A DNA stretch of 64,000 bases from Enterobacter cloacae subsp. cloacae ATCC 13047. Lineage in GTDB: Bacteria; Pseudomonadota; Gammaproteobacteria; Enterobacterales; Enterobacteriaceae. The position numbers and the translations under genes were made by a program. The stretch spans positions 3,410,001 through 3,474,000 of the forward strand of contig NC_014121.1 in the NCBI RefSeq assembly GCF_000025565.1, written 5' to 3'. Under the pieces are notes generated by a model. The model was not told the origin of the DNA. It worked only from the letters and a program-made list of their open reading frames with translations, and searched no databases. This document shows, piece by piece, positions 20,836 to 31,561 of the stretch (the first letter of the stretch is position 1; each line of letters starts with the position of its first letter).

Positions 20836-22230
20836 TTAGTACGCCGCTTTGTTCACGAAACCTTTGAAGATGGTCAGAAAAACAATTTTGATATCGAACC
20901 AGAGGCTCCACTCACGGATGTACTCAAGGTCGAATTCAATGCGTTTTTCCATTTTTTCCAGCGTGTCGGTTTCACCGCGCCAGCCGTTGATTTGCGCCCA
21001 GCCGGTAATGCCTGGTTTCACTTTATGGCGCAGCATGTAGCCTTCAATCAGCGAACGGTACTGCTCGTTATGGGCAACCGCATGCGGACGTGGCCCGACA
21101 ATCGACATACCGCCGGTAAAGACGTTGATAAACTGCGGCAGCTCGTCCAGCGAGGTGCGGCGCAGGAAATTCCCCACGCGGGTCACGCGCGGATCGTTCT
21201 GCGTAGCCTGCGTCACCACTTTGTCGTTCTCCATCACCTTCATGGAGCGGAATTTCCACACCATGATCGGCTTACCGTCCATGCCGTAGCGCGTCTGACG
21301 GAAGATGACCGGGCCGGGAGAGCTCAGCTTCACCGCCAGGGCAATACAGCACAGCACCGGAGAGATCAGCAGAAGGATCAGTGAAGAGAGCACAATGTCT
21401 TCCAGACGTTTGAGAACACGGTTGATACCTGACAGCGGCGTGTCGTACAGCGGCACTACCGGTACACCGTTCACCTCTTCGATACGGGAATGGAGAATGT
21501 TGAAGGTAAAGACGTCCGGAATGAGGATCACGGAACAGGTGGTGTCCGCCAGGTCGCGCATCAGTTTCTTAATGCGGGACTCCTCTTTCATCTGCATGGC
21601 AATGTAGACGTTGTGAATTTTGCCCGCTTTCGCATCGTCAATAAGCTGATCGTAGTTGCCCGCCCAGTCCGACGGCACGCCACCCGGTTTCGCGTCGTGG
21701 TAGATCCCAACCACTTCAAAACCTAACCACGGCTCTTTACGGAAGCTATCAAGCAGCACCTGGCCCACCGGCAGATCGCCGGCAACGGCGACATAGCGGC
21801 GGTTGTAACCACGGTTACGCAACCAGCCCGCGCCAAAGCGGATCAGGGAGCGGCAAACCACCATGCCGACGCTGGTTAACAGATACCAGCAAAGATATGT
21901 CACCAGACGATTATCAAAATCATGGCTGAACGCCACCAGGCCCGCGCTGAAGATCAGGCTTAAGGTCCAGTTCTGCAGCAACAGCATCAGTTCGGTGGTC
22001 ATCTTGACGCCACGCCACGAACGATAGAAATCCGTCATCCCGCCGATCATCTGAAACACGACCAGCGCAATCAGTGCCATCAGCAGATGCATGTATAAGA
22101 ACGATTGCCCGCTGATCCAACACACCGCCCACAATCCGCCGACCATGATGGTGATATCAGAAAAACGCTGCACCATAGAGATTAACGATGCATTCGTTCT
22201 CGCTCGTTCGCGCTTTTTTAGATTCGTCAT
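20836..22230 (-). CDS. wcaJ: Undecaprenyl-phosphate glucose phosphotransferase WcaJ
   Basis: Initiates colanic acid by transferring glucose-1-phosphate to undecaprenyl phosphate. 464 residues: four N-terminal hydrophobic segments (about 30-140), a CoA-binding-like middle domain (RYVAVAGDLPVGQVLLDSF near 145), a membrane re-entrant segment near 280-305, and the catalytic domain with WKFRSMKVMEND, RRTSLDELPQFINVFTGGM, SIVGPRPHAVAHNEQYR and KPGITGWAQINGWRGETD. CAGGA seven bases before the ATG. Paralogue of WbaP in the O-antigen locus. Confidence 0.96.
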   Translation of the reverse strand: MTNLKKRERARTNASLISMVQRFSDITIMVGGLWAVCWISGQSFLYMHLLMALIALVVFQMIGGMTDFYRSWRGVKMTTELMLLLQNWTLSLIFSAGLVAFSHDFDNRLVTYLCWYLLTSVGMVVCRSLIRFGAGWLRNRGYNRRYVAVAGDLPVGQVLLDSFRKEPWLGFEVVGIYHDAKPGGVPSDWAGNYDQLIDDAKAGKIHNVYIAMQMKEESRIKKLMRDLADTTCSVILIPDVFTFNILHSRIEEVNGVPVVPLYDTPLSGINRVLKRLEDIVLSSLILLLISPVLCCIALAVKLSSPGPVIFRQTRYGMDGKPIMVWKFRSMKVMENDKVVTQATQNDPRVTRVGNFLRRTSLDELPQFINVFTGGMSIVGPRPHAVAHNEQYRSLIEGYMLRHKVKPGITGWAQINGWRGETDTLEKMEKRIEFDLEYIREWSLWFDIKIVFLTIFKGFVNKAAY

Positions 22231-22253
22231 CGTTGTTCCTGTATTCGGTTTCC

Positions 22254-22272
22254 CCTCCCACCGGGAGGGGCA
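22254..22272. repeat. Perfect 8-bp hairpin between cpsG and wcaJ
   Basis: CCCCTCCC (22254-22261) and GGGAGGGG (22265-22272) flank a 3-base loop, starting five bases after the cpsG stop. The core is the same CCTCCC/GGGAGG type seen in the palindromes near 34,112-34,173 and 40,237. No U-tract follows on either strand, so it is more likely an mRNA-stabilising or repeat-derived hairpin than a terminator. Confidence 0.6.
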
Positions 22273-22276
22273 AATA

Positions 22277-23647
22277 TTACTGATTCAACAGCGCCAGAAT
22301 GTCCTTCGTTCGGGCTTCCATCAGCGCGGTGTCGGCGCGGGATTCCACGTTCAGGCGCACCACCGGCTCGGTATTGGACGAGCGCAGGTTAAAGCGCCAC
22401 TGCGGGAACGCCATGCTGATACCGTCGGTACGGTCAATTTCCAGCGCGTGAATAGCAAAGTGCTGTTCCACGCGGGCAATGGCCTCAGCCGGCTGCGCCA
22501 GTTTGCTGTTGATCTCTCCACTTGCCGGGAAGGCCGCCATACGGTCGCGCACCAGCTCGCCCAGGGTCTGACCTTTCAGGCACAGCAACTCGGTCACCAG
22601 CAGCCACGGGATCATCCCGCTGTCGCAGTAGGCAAAATCGCGGAAGTAGTGGTGGGCGCTCATCTCGCCGCCGTAGATGGCGTCTTCTTCGCGCATACGC
22701 TCTTTAATAAACGCGTGACCGGTTTTGGACATCACCGGCGTGCCGCCTGCGGCAGACACCACGTCAACGGTGTTCCAGGAGAGGCGCGGGTCATGAATGA
22801 TCTTCGCCCCCGGATTTTTCTCGAGGAACGCTTCCGCCAGCAGGCCGACAATGTAATAGCCCTCGATGAACTGCCCTTTCTCGTCGAACAGGAAGCAGCG
22901 GTCGAAATCGCCGTCAAAGGCGATGCCCATATCCGCACCGTGTTCAATCACCGCATTGCGGGTGTCGTCGCGGCACTCTGGCAGCAGCGGGTTTGGGATA
23001 CCGTTCGGGAAGTTGCCGTCCGGGGTGTTGTGTACCTTGACGAAGGTCACCGGCACGTTCAGCGCCTTAAAGCGGGCTTCCAGGGCATCCACCACCGGGC
23101 CCGCCGCGCCGTTGCCGGAGTTGATGACCAGCTTCAGCGGCTTAAGGTTCGCCACGTTGATGTAACCCAGCAGGTGGTCGATGTACTCTTTACGCAGATC
23201 GATCTGCTTGTAGCTGCCGCGTGCAGACTCGTTCACCGGCGGGAAGTCGTTGGCTTCCGCCAGACGCTGCACGTCGCGCAGGCCGGTATCACCGCTGATA
23301 GGGCGCGCACCCTTGCGCACCAGCTTCATACCGTTGTAATCCATCGGATTATGGCTGGCCGTGACTTCAATCCCGCCGTCCACGCCCAGGTGGAAGGTGG
23401 CAAAATAGATCTCTTCGGTACCGGAAAGGCCGATATCCAGCACGTCCACGCCCGCGTCCTGCAGCCCTTTCGCCAGCGCCAGCTTCAGGGATTCGCTGGT
23501 CAGACGCACGTCGCCACCCAGTACGATAGTTTTCGGTTTCAGGTATTCGCCGTACGCGCGGCCGATGCGCCACGCAATGTCTTCATTCAGCTCTTCACCC
23601 AGCTTGCCGCGAATATCGTAGGCTTTAAAACAGGTTAACTTTTCCAT
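22277..23647 (-). CDS. cpsG: Phosphomannomutase CpsG (ManB)
   Basis: Converts mannose-6-phosphate to mannose-1-phosphate for GDP-mannose and GDP-fucose supply to colanic acid. 456 residues with the alpha-D-phosphohexomutase layout: [15 protein letters not shown] near 93 carries the phosphoserine, [10 protein letters not shown] near 244 binds the metal, [13 protein letters not shown] near 325 binds sugar, and [15 protein letters not shown] near 420 binds phosphate. ATG at 23645-23647 gives [14 protein letters not shown], the length and start of the K-12 protein; an adjacent ATG three bases earlier is equally possible. GGGG precedes both. Confidence 0.96.
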   Translation of the reverse strand: MEKLTCFKAYDIRGKLGEELNEDIAWRIGRAYGEYLKPKTIVLGGDVRLTSESLKLALAKGLQDAGVDVLDIGLSGTEEIYFATFHLGVDGGIEVTASHNPMDYNGMKLVRKGARPISGDTGLRDVQRLAEANDFPPVNESARGSYKQIDLRKEYIDHLLGYINVANLKPLKLVINSGNGAAGPVVDALEARFKALNVPVTFVKVHNTPDGNFPNGIPNPLLPECRDDTRNAVIEHGADMGIAFDGDFDRCFLFDEKGQFIEGYYIVGLLAEAFLEKNPGAKIIHDPRLSWNTVDVVSAAGGTPVMSKTGHAFIKERMREEDAIYGGEMSAHHYFRDFAYCDSGMIPWLLVTELLCLKGQTLGELVRDRMAAFPASGEINSKLAQPAEAIARVEQHFAIHALEIDRTDGISMAFPQWRFNLRSSNTEPVVRLNVESRADTALMEARTKDILALLNQ

Positions 23648-23717
23648 CATGACCCCTTTTTCAGGCAACAGTTGGCCCGCCCAATTAACAGGCAAAATAT
23701 TTTTTATTCATTCGTAG

Positions 23718-23743
23718 GCCCGGTAAGCACAGCGCCACCGGGC
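23718..23743. repeat. REP-like palindrome between cpsB and cpsG
   Basis: GCCCGGT (23718-23724) and ACCGGGC (23737-23743) flank AAGCACAGCGCC, within a TCGTAGGCCCGGTAAGC context typical of enterobacterial REP units. It lies in the only sizeable gap between cpsB and cpsG (110 bases). REP units can stabilise upstream mRNA or bind gyrase/Pol I; which applies here is unknown. Confidence 0.75.
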
Positions 23744-23757
23744 ATGATGCGAAGTGG

Positions 23758-25194
23758 TTACACCCGACCGTAGCGGTCCTGGAAACGGACAATATCGTCC
23801 TCTTCCAGATACGCGCCGGAGCGCACTTCAATTAAATCGAGAGGTATCTTCCCTGGGTTTTCCAGACAGTGTGTCGCCCCCAGCGGAATATAAATTGACT
23901 CATTTTCACCGAGCAGTTTCACTTCACCGTCGATGGTCACTTTGGCGGTACCCGCCACCACCACCCAGTGCTCGGCACGATGGTGATGCATCTGTACCGA
24001 CAGGCCTTCGCCCGGCTTCACGGTAATGCGCTTCACCTGGTAACGTTCGCCCGCATCGATGGAGTCGTATTTGCCCCACGGGCGGTACACTTCGCGGTGA
24101 ATATGGTGCTCGTGGCGACCGTCGGCTTTGATCTTCTCCACCACCTTTTTAACGTCCTGCACGGCGTTACGGTCGGCAATCAGCACGGCGTCTTTGGTCT
24201 GGACGACCACCAGATCCTTCACCCCCACCGTGGTCACGAGGCCGGATTCGGCGTAGACGTAGCTGTTCTCGGTTTTGTGGCTAATCACATCACCGTGATG
24301 GACGTTACCCTCCGGGGTATGCGCGCTGATCTCCCACAGGGAGGACCAGGAGCCAACATCGCTCCAGCCTGCATCCATCGGCACCACCACCGCATCCGCC
24401 GTGCGCTCCATCACCGCATAGTCAATGGACTCTTCCGGGCAGGCGAGGAAAGCGGCTTCGTCGACGCGAATAAAGTCGAGATCCGGATCCACCACGTTCA
24501 TGGCTTTTTCGCAGGCGCTCAGGATATCCGGACGATACTTTTGCAGTTCTTCCAGATAGCGACCGGCGCGGAACAGGAACATACCGCTGTTCCAGTAGTA
24601 TTCACCGCTGGCAACGTAGGCCTGCGCGGTTTCCAGATTCGGTTTCTCAACGAACTGCGCCACGTCAAACGCCACGCTGTCGCCTTCGCCCGGCGTCACG
24701 CTGCCGCGGCGGATATAGCCATAGCCGGTTTCTGGCAGATCCGGCACGATGCCGAAGGTCACCAGCTTGCCGCTTTCTGCGTAAGGAATGGCCGCCCGCA
24801 CTGCGTCGCGGAACGCCTCTTCCTGCTGAATGACGTGGTCTGCCGCCAGTACCAGCATCAGCGGATCGCAATCCGGGCTGCTGCGTTTTGCCGCCAGCGC
24901 CGCCAGGGCAATGGCTGGGGCGGTATTTCGTCCGGCAGGCTCCAGAATGATGTTTTCTGTGAGTTTGTTCAGCTGGCGCAGCTGCTCGGCAACAATAAAG
25001 CGGTGCTGTTCGTTACAAATCACCACCGGGCTTTCACACTCCACACCCTGCAGACGGTTAACCGTCGTTTGCAGCATGGTGAGATCCCCTTTCAGGCAGA
25101 GGAACTGTTTTGGATAGAGCACGCGGGACAGCGGCCACAACCGGCTACCAGAGCCACCTGCCATCACAACCGGATACAACGTGGTTTGACTCAT
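23758..25194 (-). CDS. cpsB: Mannose-1-phosphate guanylyltransferase CpsB (ManC)
   Basis: Makes GDP-mannose from mannose-1-phosphate and GTP, feeding gmd/fcl. 478 residues: the nucleotidyltransferase domain opens with [20 protein letters not shown] (9-28) followed by KQFL, with [10 protein letters not shown] near 177 and [13 protein letters not shown] near 285; a C-terminal cupin (type II mannose-6-phosphate isomerase-like) follows, with [12 protein letters not shown] near 375 and [18 protein letters not shown] near 405. Three bases separate its start from the wcaI stop. Full-length match to K-12 CpsB. Confidence 0.96.
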   Translation of the reverse strand: MSQTTLYPVVMAGGSGSRLWPLSRVLYPKQFLCLKGDLTMLQTTVNRLQGVECESPVVICNEQHRFIVAEQLRQLNKLTENIILEPAGRNTAPAIALAALAAKRSSPDCDPLMLVLAADHVIQQEEAFRDAVRAAIPYAESGKLVTFGIVPDLPETGYGYIRRGSVTPGEGDSVAFDVAQFVEKPNLETAQAYVASGEYYWNSGMFLFRAGRYLEELQKYRPDILSACEKAMNVVDPDLDFIRVDEAAFLACPEESIDYAVMERTADAVVVPMDAGWSDVGSWSSLWEISAHTPEGNVHHGDVISHKTENSYVYAESGLVTTVGVKDLVVVQTKDAVLIADRNAVQDVKKVVEKIKADGRHEHHIHREVYRPWGKYDSIDAGERYQVKRITVKPGEGLSVQMHHHRAEHWVVVAGTAKVTIDGEVKLLGENESIYIPLGATHCLENPGKIPLDLIEVRSGAYLEEDDIVRFQDRYGRV

Positions 25195-25197
25195 GAT

Positions 25198-26421
25198 TTA
25201 TCCCCGTATATCTGCAATAAATTGGCTCAGCACGTTCTCTTTCTCGAGCGTGCGTTCGGCATATTCACGTGCCACCGTGTTCACTTTTGGCATGGCGAGT
25301 GCCTGTTCAATTCCGGTCACCAGCGCCGGAACCGATTCCGGCTCCACGCAAACGGCGATCCCCGGGTAGCTGTCACACAGCTGGCCTAATTCGGTTTCGG
25401 CTTCTGCCGTGATCACAGCGTTCCCGCCCACGGCCAGAATGTTGGTCAGCTTGGACGGCAGCACCGCATCCGCCGCGCCGCGCTTTTGCACCACCAGATG
25501 ACAGTCACCCATCTTCAGCAGCGCAGGCAGCGCCTCGTAAGACTGAAGCGGGAAGAATTTCACGTTAGTCAGGCCGCGTTCACTGGCCATCTTCTCCAGA
25601 CGCGCTTTTCCGCCGCCCTGACCGACAATCACAAACATCCACGGATGTTCGCTAAGCTGTTGAGCCGCCTCGATAACGTTCTCCAGCCCCTGCTTTTCGC
25701 CGATATTGCCTGAATAAAGAATGATTTTTTGGTCATCAGGCAAACCGAGCTCTGCGCGAAGCGCCTGCGCGTCGTGTTCTGTTACGTCACGGAAACGGGC
25801 CACTTCGGACCAGTTCGGGAAAAAGATCACCTTTTCCGGCGCGACGCCCTTCTCCTGCGCTTTGTTCATCATCGATCGCGAGATGGTGGAGACATAATCC
25901 ACGTTATGCAGACCGCTGCGCTCAAAAGCGCTGGCGAGTTTCGCCACTTTGCCACCCTTGCCTTTACCTGCCATCCCCAGGCCCAACATGGCGTCGACTT
26001 CATAATCCTGAATGTGCAGCAACGTGCGCGCACCGGAGAGCTTGCCCAGCAGCCGCATGCCCGGCGTGCAGAACAGCGTCGGTACCACGCCGATGATGCG
26101 ATCCGGCTTCCAGCGACGCTGCGCCATCAGCGGGAAGAAACTGCTCAGGGCAAAGCTGCCCAGATGAATTAAACGTTTCAGCGTCGAGGGCTGCTTCGGC
26201 ACGTACAGCGGGCAACGCCAGACGGTCGCAGCGCCCTCTTCGCGGCGATAGCGCCAGCTGGAGTAGCGCTCGCCCACTTTCCATTCCGGGTAGTACGGCG
26301 GCGCGGTAATGACCCGCACGTCATGTCCCTGGCTCGCCATCCACTCGACCATCTCGCCGGTGTATTTCCCGATACCGGTCAATTCCGGCGAGTAGTTGAT
26401 TCCATATACGAGGATCTTCAT
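25198..26421 (-). CDS. wcaI: Colanic acid glycosyltransferase WcaI
   Basis: GT4-family transferase of colanic acid assembly, proposed to add fucose; 407 residues as in K-12. [20 protein letters not shown] is the characteristic start; the C-terminal half has [20 protein letters not shown] near 233 and [18 protein letters not shown] near 325. Overlaps gmm by four bases (ATGA). Confidence 0.95.
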   Translation of the reverse strand: MKILVYGINYSPELTGIGKYTGEMVEWMASQGHDVRVITAPPYYPEWKVGERYSSWRYRREEGAATVWRCPLYVPKQPSTLKRLIHLGSFALSSFFPLMAQRRWKPDRIIGVVPTLFCTPGMRLLGKLSGARTLLHIQDYEVDAMLGLGMAGKGKGGKVAKLASAFERSGLHNVDYVSTISRSMMNKAQEKGVAPEKVIFFPNWSEVARFRDVTEHDAQALRAELGLPDDQKIILYSGNIGEKQGLENVIEAAQQLSEHPWMFVIVGQGGGKARLEKMASERGLTNVKFFPLQSYEALPALLKMGDCHLVVQKRGAADAVLPSKLTNILAVGGNAVITAEAETELGQLCDSYPGIAVCVEPESVPALVTGIEQALAMPKVNTVAREYAERTLEKENVLSQFIADIRG

Positions 26422-26897
26422 AGTCCCGGCACCTCAGACTGACGATCGGCCAGGAAATAGGCACGACTGTTGTCATGCACATTGTCGCTGGCCAGCAGCG
26501 CCTCTGGCGTCTGCCAGCGGTAGTCGTCGTGCTGAGAATCAGGCAGACGCAGGTCTGCCTCACTCACCTTCAGGCGGAACCCCAGCACGATGTAGTGCGT
26601 GGTGAAGCCGGTACCTGAAAAGTTATCGTCATAGAAGTGCTGCCAGACCCCGTAAAACTGGCCTGCTGCCATCGGCAGTTGCAGGCCCAGTTCCGCCAGA
26701 GTGAGACGCTCAAACGCGTTGGCCAGCGTCTCATCCTTCTGCACGCGCCCGCCGGGCACGAACCAGAAGCCCTGAGCAGGACGATTGGTTCGTTTCCCCA
26801 GCAAGAACTCGCCGCGTTCGTTCTCCACGATCAAATCAATTGAGATGAGCGGAGTGGAGCGCACTACCGTGGCAAAATCTTCCTGACTTAAAAACAT
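26418..26897 (-). CDS. gmm: GDP-mannose mannosyl hydrolase Gmm (WcaH)
   Basis: Nudix-related hydrolase that splits GDP-mannose to GDP and mannose, probably tuning GDP-mannose/GDP-fucose pools. 159 residues from ATG 26895-26897 ([20 protein letters not shown]), which has GGGGG upstream and lies two bases after the fcl stop; the longer open frame runs into fcl and is not used. The atypical Nudix box [20 protein letters not shown] near 50-70 is that of GDP-mannose hydrolases. Confidence 0.95.
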   Translation of the reverse strand: MFLSQEDFATVVRSTPLISIDLIVENERGEFLLGKRTNRPAQGFWFVPGGRVQKDETLANAFERLTLAELGLQLPMAAGQFYGVWQHFYDDNFSGTGFTTHYIVLGFRLKVSEADLRLPDSQHDDYRWQTPEALLASDNVHDNSRAYFLADRQSEVPGL

Positions 26898-26899
26898 TG

Positions 26900-27865
26900 T
26901 TACCCCCGGAAGCGGTGCTGGTTTTCCAGGAACCACTGGTAGGTACTTGCCAGCCCTTGTTCCAGCGACACCTCGTGATACCAGCCCAGCTGATGCAGAC
27001 GGGTGACGTCCAGCAGTTTGCGCGGCGTGCCGTCCGGTTTGGTGGCGTCAAACACCACGCGGCCCTTGTAGCCCACCACCTGGGCGATGGTCTGCGCCAG
27101 CTCGCGAATGGTGCAATCCACGCCAGTGCCAACGTTGATGTGCGACAGCATCGGCTCGGTGTTCTCCTGCCACACCTCTCGATCCAGCTCCATCACGTGA
27201 ATGCTGGCCGCGGCCATGTCATCCACGTGCAGGAATTCGCGCATCGGCGTGCCGCTGCCCCACACCACCACATCCGGTGCGTTCTCGGCGGTCGCCTCGT
27301 GGAAACGACGCAGCAGCGCCGGGATCACGTGCGAGTTGCTCGGGTGGAAGTTATCGTGCGGCCCGTACAGGTTGGTCGGCATCACCGAGCGATAGTCACG
27401 GTTGTACTGACGGTTGTAGGACTCGCACAGCTTGATCCCGGCAATTTTGGCAATGGCGTACGGCTCGTTGGTTGCTTCCAGCGTCCCCTGCAACAGTTCG
27501 CTCTCGGCGATCGGCTGTTTCGCCATTTTCGGGTAGATACAGGATGAGCCGAGGAACAACAGCTTGTTCACGTTGTGCAGATGTGCCGCGTGAATGATGT
27601 TGCTCTCAATCATCATGTTCTCGTAGATGAAATCTGCCGGGTAAGTGTTGTTAGCGACAATGCCGCCCACTTTTGCCGCCGCCAGATACACCTGATCGAT
27701 ACGTTCATTGGCAAAGAAGTCCTGTACCGCACGGCTATCGAGCAGATTCAGCTCGTCGCGGGTACGGACAACCACTTCCACGTCACCGCGCTGCTCCAGC
27801 TGGCGAACAATCGCGGAACCCACCATTCCGCGATGACCGGCGACAAAAATACGTTGTTTTGTCAT
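26900..27865 (-). CDS. fcl: GDP-L-fucose synthase Fcl (WcaG)
   Basis: Epimerase-reductase that converts GDP-4-keto-6-deoxymannose to GDP-L-fucose with NADPH. 321-residue SDR protein: [20 protein letters not shown] at 5-24 binds the cofactor, [18 protein letters not shown] near 105 and the YAIAK catalytic Tyr/Lys pair near 136-140 are visible, plus [11 protein letters not shown] near 163. Two bases separate it from gmd and two from gmm, as in K-12. Confidence 0.97.
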   Translation of the reverse strand: MTKQRIFVAGHRGMVGSAIVRQLEQRGDVEVVVRTRDELNLLDSRAVQDFFANERIDQVYLAAAKVGGIVANNTYPADFIYENMMIESNIIHAAHLHNVNKLLFLGSSCIYPKMAKQPIAESELLQGTLEATNEPYAIAKIAGIKLCESYNRQYNRDYRSVMPTNLYGPHDNFHPSNSHVIPALLRRFHEATAENAPDVVVWGSGTPMREFLHVDDMAAASIHVMELDREVWQENTEPMLSHINVGTGVDCTIRELAQTIAQVVGYKGRVVFDATKPDGTPRKLLDVTRLHQLGWYHEVSLEQGLASTYQWFLENQHRFRG

Positions 27866-27867
27866 TC

Positions 27868-28989
27868 TCAGGACTCCAGCGCGATGGCAACCTCGTAGCC
27901 ATGAGATTTGAGCAGGGAGTGTTTTTTCGCTGCTTCAAGATCTTTGGCTACCATCTCAGAGACCATCTCCTGCAGAGTGGTTTCTGGTTTCCAGCCCAGT
28001 TTCTCGTGCGCTTTGGTTGGGTCGCCCAGCAGGGTTTCCACTTCCGCAGGACGGAAGTAACGCGGGTCAACCTGCACAATCACATCACCTGGTTTCACGC
28101 CCGGTGCGTCATGGCCGGTCACAGAGACAACGATCCCCTTCTCTTCCACGCCAGTGCCTTCGAAGCGCAGTTTGATACCCAGCTGTGCGGCAGCCATTTC
28201 CACGAATTGACGGACGGAGTACTGCACACCGGTCGCAATCACGAAGTCTTCTGGCTGCTCCTGCTGCAGCATCATCCACTGCATCTTCACGTAGTCTTTG
28301 GCATGGCCCCAGTCACGCAGGGAGTCCATGTTGCCGAGGTGCAGGCAGGATTCCAGACCCTGAGCGATGTTGGCGATAGCGCGGGTAATTTTACGGGTCA
28401 CAAAGGTTTCGCCACGACGTGGGGATTCGTGGTTAAACAGAATGCCGTTACAGGCGTACATGCCGTAAGATTCACGGTAGTTTACGGTGATCCAGTAGGC
28501 ATACAGTTTGGCTACCGCGTAAGGAGAACGTGGGTAGAACGGGGTGGTCTCTTTCTGCGGGATTTCCTGCACCAGACCGTACAGTTCAGAGGTGGATGCC
28601 TGGTAGAAACGGGTTTTCTTCTCAAGGCCGAGGAAACGAATCGCTTCCAGCAGACGCAGCGTACCCATGGCGTCAACGTCAGCGGTGTATTCCGGGGATT
28701 CGAAAGAAACCGCTACGTGGCTCATCGCGCCCAGGTTGTAAACTTCATCCGGCTGTACTTCCTGCAGGATGCGGGTCAGGTTGGAGGTATCGGTCAGGTC
28801 GCCGTAGTGCAGATGGAATTTCGGGTTCGCCGCATGCGGATCCTGGTAAATATGATCCACACGTTCCGTGTTGAAAGAAGAAGCACGACGCTTAATACCG
28901 TGAACTTCATAACCTTTTTCCAGCAGTAACTCTGCCAGGTAAGAACCATCCTGCCCGGTAACGCCGGTGATGAGAGCGACTTTAGACAT
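27868..28989 (-). CDS. gmd: GDP-mannose 4,6-dehydratase
   Basis: First step from GDP-mannose to GDP-L-fucose. 373 residues, extended SDR fold: [20 protein letters not shown] at 5-24, the RR-loop [18 protein letters not shown] near 32, [16 protein letters not shown] near 131 with catalytic Thr/Glu, and YAVAK near 157-161. Full-length and intact. The 24-base gap to wcaF contains a clear AGAGGAA ribosome site. Confidence 0.97.
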   Translation of the reverse strand: MSKVALITGVTGQDGSYLAELLLEKGYEVHGIKRRASSFNTERVDHIYQDPHAANPKFHLHYGDLTDTSNLTRILQEVQPDEVYNLGAMSHVAVSFESPEYTADVDAMGTLRLLEAIRFLGLEKKTRFYQASTSELYGLVQEIPQKETTPFYPRSPYAVAKLYAYWITVNYRESYGMYACNGILFNHESPRRGETFVTRKITRAIANIAQGLESCLHLGNMDSLRDWGHAKDYVKMQWMMLQQEQPEDFVIATGVQYSVRQFVEMAAAQLGIKLRFEGTGVEEKGIVVSVTGHDAPGVKPGDVIVQVDPRYFRPAEVETLLGDPTKAHEKLGWKPETTLQEMVSEMVAKDLEAAKKHSLLKSHGYEVAIALES

Positions 28990-29013
28990 GTTTATATTCC
29001 TCTACTTATGAAT

Positions 29014-29562
29014 TTAATCAGTTTCAACGCGTTCGCGTATCACCACTGCGGGGTTGCCACGGCAAATTTTATTTGCCGGTAGCGATTTAAAAACGCTGCT
29101 GCGGGCACCGACTACCGTGCCATCGCCAACAGAAACACCAGGTGCAACAAATACATCTGTTGCCAGCCAGCATTTTTCGCCAATCACAATTGGCGAAGCG
29201 GTAATATCAAAATGCTGACTCATAAAATCGTGGCTGCCGGTACACAAATAACACTTCTGTGACACCACTGCGTTTGCACCAATCGTGATATCGCCAAGGG
29301 TATATAACACGGCGTCATCCCCTACCCAGGCGTAATCGCCAAGCGTTAATTTCCAGGGGTAAGTAATTTTTACCGATGGACGAATAACTACGTTTTTTCC
29401 GATTTTTGCGCCAAACAGACGCAATAAAAAGGCACGCCAGCGATACAGTATTTGCGGTGACCAGGCAAATAAGGTGGCCTGAACGGCCCACCATAACTGC
29501 ACTTTAATTCCGTTCCCGCCCCGGAAACCTTTCGGCACGGTGAACCCGTTAAGATCCTGCAT
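29014..29562 (-). CDS. wcaF: Colanic acid acetyltransferase WcaF
   Basis: Left-handed beta-helix (hexapeptide) O-acetyltransferase for colanic acid, 182 residues. After an N-terminal MQDLNGFTVPKGFRGGNGIK segment the hexapeptide repeats are visible (VVIRPSVKITYPWKLTLGDY, VLYTLGDITIGANAVVSQ, and VGDGTVVGARSSVFKSLPAN near 146). CoA-dependent acetylation of a fucose residue is the accepted role. Same length and neighbours as in K-12. Confidence 0.95.
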   Translation of the reverse strand: MQDLNGFTVPKGFRGGNGIKVQLWWAVQATLFAWSPQILYRWRAFLLRLFGAKIGKNVVIRPSVKITYPWKLTLGDYAWVGDDAVLYTLGDITIGANAVVSQKCYLCTGSHDFMSQHFDITASPIVIGEKCWLATDVFVAPGVSVGDGTVVGARSSVFKSLPANKICRGNPAVVIRERVETD

Positions 29563-29577
29563 TACATTTCCTTATAT

Positions 29578-30324
29578 TCAGGCTTTGTTATATAAGGTTT
29601 TCGTTTTACCCGTGGTGCGCAGGCGGAATAAATAAGACAATTCCGCCCAGAATGCGGGTACGCGTAATATCTTACGCTGTACGTTTTTTGCATCCTGGCA
29701 CAATTCCAGATTATTCGAGGTGGATACACCGCCCATTGAAAATTCAGACACCAGCCCTTTAATTCGACGGAACGGGTAGCCTGATTTATACAGACTGGCG
29801 GCCAGGGCATAATCTGATGACACTTTATACTGCAGATCGTAAGGCTGTTTTTTCAGACCTTTTACCGGGAAGAAAATGGCCTGATGGCTTGCCGGTAAAC
29901 TGTGATAGATATACCAGCCGGGTTTCGCGCTGCGGCAAATTTTATGCCCGTCGCCAAAATCGAGCAGCGCATCGCCAATATACATCGCGTCGTCTTTCTG
30001 GCGCGCCAGCTGACGGGCAAATTGCGCCACATCGTCATGGAACACATCGCCCGAGTTAAGGAAGATGGCATAACGGCCTTGCGCCATGTTAATGCCTTTG
30101 TTCATCGCATCGTAGATGCCTTTATCTTTCTCGCTTACGAAGCGTAAGTTGAACTCACCGTTGAGTTTTTCCAGAAACTCCGCCGTGCCATCGTTCGAGC
30201 CGCCATCGACCACGATCCACTCAAAGCTGAGACTCGGATCGCGCGCCAGGTTGCGCAGCGAGCGCCAGGTTTTTACCACCCCTTCGTAATTACGAAAGGC
30301 AACAGTAATGACGCTAAGAAACAT
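29578..30324 (-). CDS. wcaE: Colanic acid glycosyltransferase WcaE
   Basis: GT2-family inverting glycosyltransferase, 248 residues. [20 protein letters not shown] at the start, [20 protein letters not shown] at 34-53, [15 protein letters not shown] near 64 and the DxD-like IFLNSGDVF near 87 are the donor-site motifs. Positioned between wcaD and wcaF with short gaps, as in K-12. Confidence 0.94.
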   Translation of the reverse strand: MFLSVITVAFRNYEGVVKTWRSLRNLARDPSLSFEWIVVDGGSNDGTAEFLEKLNGEFNLRFVSEKDKGIYDAMNKGINMAQGRYAIFLNSGDVFHDDVAQFARQLARQKDDAMYIGDALLDFGDGHKICRSAKPGWYIYHSLPASHQAIFFPVKGLKKQPYDLQYKVSSDYALAASLYKSGYPFRRIKGLVSEFSMGGVSTSNNLELCQDAKNVQRKILRVPAFWAELSYLFRLRTTGKTKTLYNKA

Positions 30325-30340
30325 AAATCACCTCATTTCG

Positions 30341-31561
30341 TCATACGTTCGTAATATTAAGCGCCTTGCGCAGAATAAACGGACAGACAATCAAGAAAGC
30401 ATATTCCGGGCTAAATATTGACCCCGTAAAAAACAGCGACACTGGCGTAAACAGATAAAGCTGCACGCGAAAGTTCTGGTTATCCCCAAACGCGTTAATC
30501 ATCATTTTGAAAACTTTAAACAGATACCAGAGCGTCAACAGTACGGCGAACCACGAAAAATAAATAATTAACAGATACAGGCCATTGTCTATGGTTTTAC
30601 CGACATCCGCACCGTTAAAGATTCCGAATGATGCAACATATTCGTAAAGTGAGCCGAATCTTACTACACCGTCGATATGGGTTAAGGAATAACCCACCAT
30701 CACCAGCGGCCCGATAATGCGATAATAGGACGATGAGCCTTCCGTTCCCAAATCTCCCAGTCGCTCTGAGATATACGGGAATGCAAATATCACGCCTACT
30801 AAAAATACCGTCAGGGAGATGATCGCCAGCGGCAGCTTTTTCTTAATCGCATCTTTGTTCAGGTACTGGAATGCCCACTCCAGGAGGTAAAACAGGATAA
30901 ATGTCATGACCCCTGAGAACGAACCAGACAGAACGATTCCTGCAAGAATCATAGCATCGGTCTTAGGGGTTTTGATACCAAACTGTTTGATGCTGAGCCA
31001 AATTGAGATTAACGCCAGAGCGAAAAACGCCGGTTCAAAATAGAGGGCTGTCGTACGCTTACCGCCAAACTTAATGAAGTTCAGTACATAGCTGTTACTG
31101 TAAATGAGATATTTCGAAATTATCTCCATCAGGCTGCTACCACCGGTGAGAATAATTTGCGCCATTTCCAGTGCAGCAAGCATAACAATTAACGCAACGG
31201 CAATATAAAAGAGCCTGAGGATTTTCCGATAATTGTGCGGAGAAATAGTTTTAAAACGAATACTCCACACCATGCCAATAATAATGACAATATAAACAAA
31301 CAGCATGGTAGAGGTGACGTACTTGCTGGGATCCAGCGACTGGCCAAAGATGTAGTTAAACAGCGTCAGGCCAAAGCCCATCCCTAAGGCAATCATCAGC
31401 TTCTTGAGGTTGATTTTATCGACGTACAACAGAAGCAGAGCAGGCAAGAAAGTCACAATGGTTATCGGGAAGCTTTCGCCAAGCTGGGCAATTTTGACGT
31501 TGACCAGCAGATAGATCAGCGGCAGCAGCAGATAACTACAGACTCTGATAGAACGAGACAT
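30341..31561 (-). CDS. wcaD: Colanic acid polymerase WcaD
   Basis: Wzy-type polymerase of colanic acid, an inner-membrane protein with about ten hydrophobic segments. 406 residues from ATG 31559-31561 (MSRSIRVCSYLLLPLIYLLV), the K-12 start; a longer open frame to 31738 lies inside wcaC and is not used. The ATG sits inside the wcaC 3' end (26-base overlap), which implies translational coupling. Conserved stretch KFGGKRTTALYFEPAFFALA lies near residue 165. Confidence 0.94.
   Translation of the reverse strand: MSRSIRVCSYLLLPLIYLLVNVKIAQLGESFPITIVTFLPALLLLYVDKINLKKLMIALGMGFGLTLFNYIFGQSLDPSKYVTSTMLFVYIVIIIGMVWSIRFKTISPHNYRKILRLFYIAVALIVMLAALEMAQIILTGGSSLMEIISKYLIYSNSYVLNFIKFGGKRTTALYFEPAFFALALISIWLSIKQFGIKTPKTDAMILAGIVLSGSFSGVMTFILFYLLEWAFQYLNKDAIKKKLPLAIISLTVFLVGVIFAFPYISERLGDLGTEGSSSYYRIIGPLVMVGYSLTHIDGVVRFGSLYEYVASFGIFNGADVGKTIDNGLYLLIIYFSWFAVLLTLWYLFKVFKMMINAFGDNQNFRVQLYLFTPVSLFFTGSIFSPEYAFLIVCPFILRKALNITNV

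Noticed and set aside
22091..23638. 515-codon open frame on the plus strand across wcaJ and cpsG
   Set aside because: Opposite strand to two well-identified genes; composition is that of a mirror frame, no recognisable motif.
23968..25389. 473-codon open frame on the plus strand inside cpsB
   Set aside because: Antisense shadow of cpsB, which is intact and clearly the real gene.
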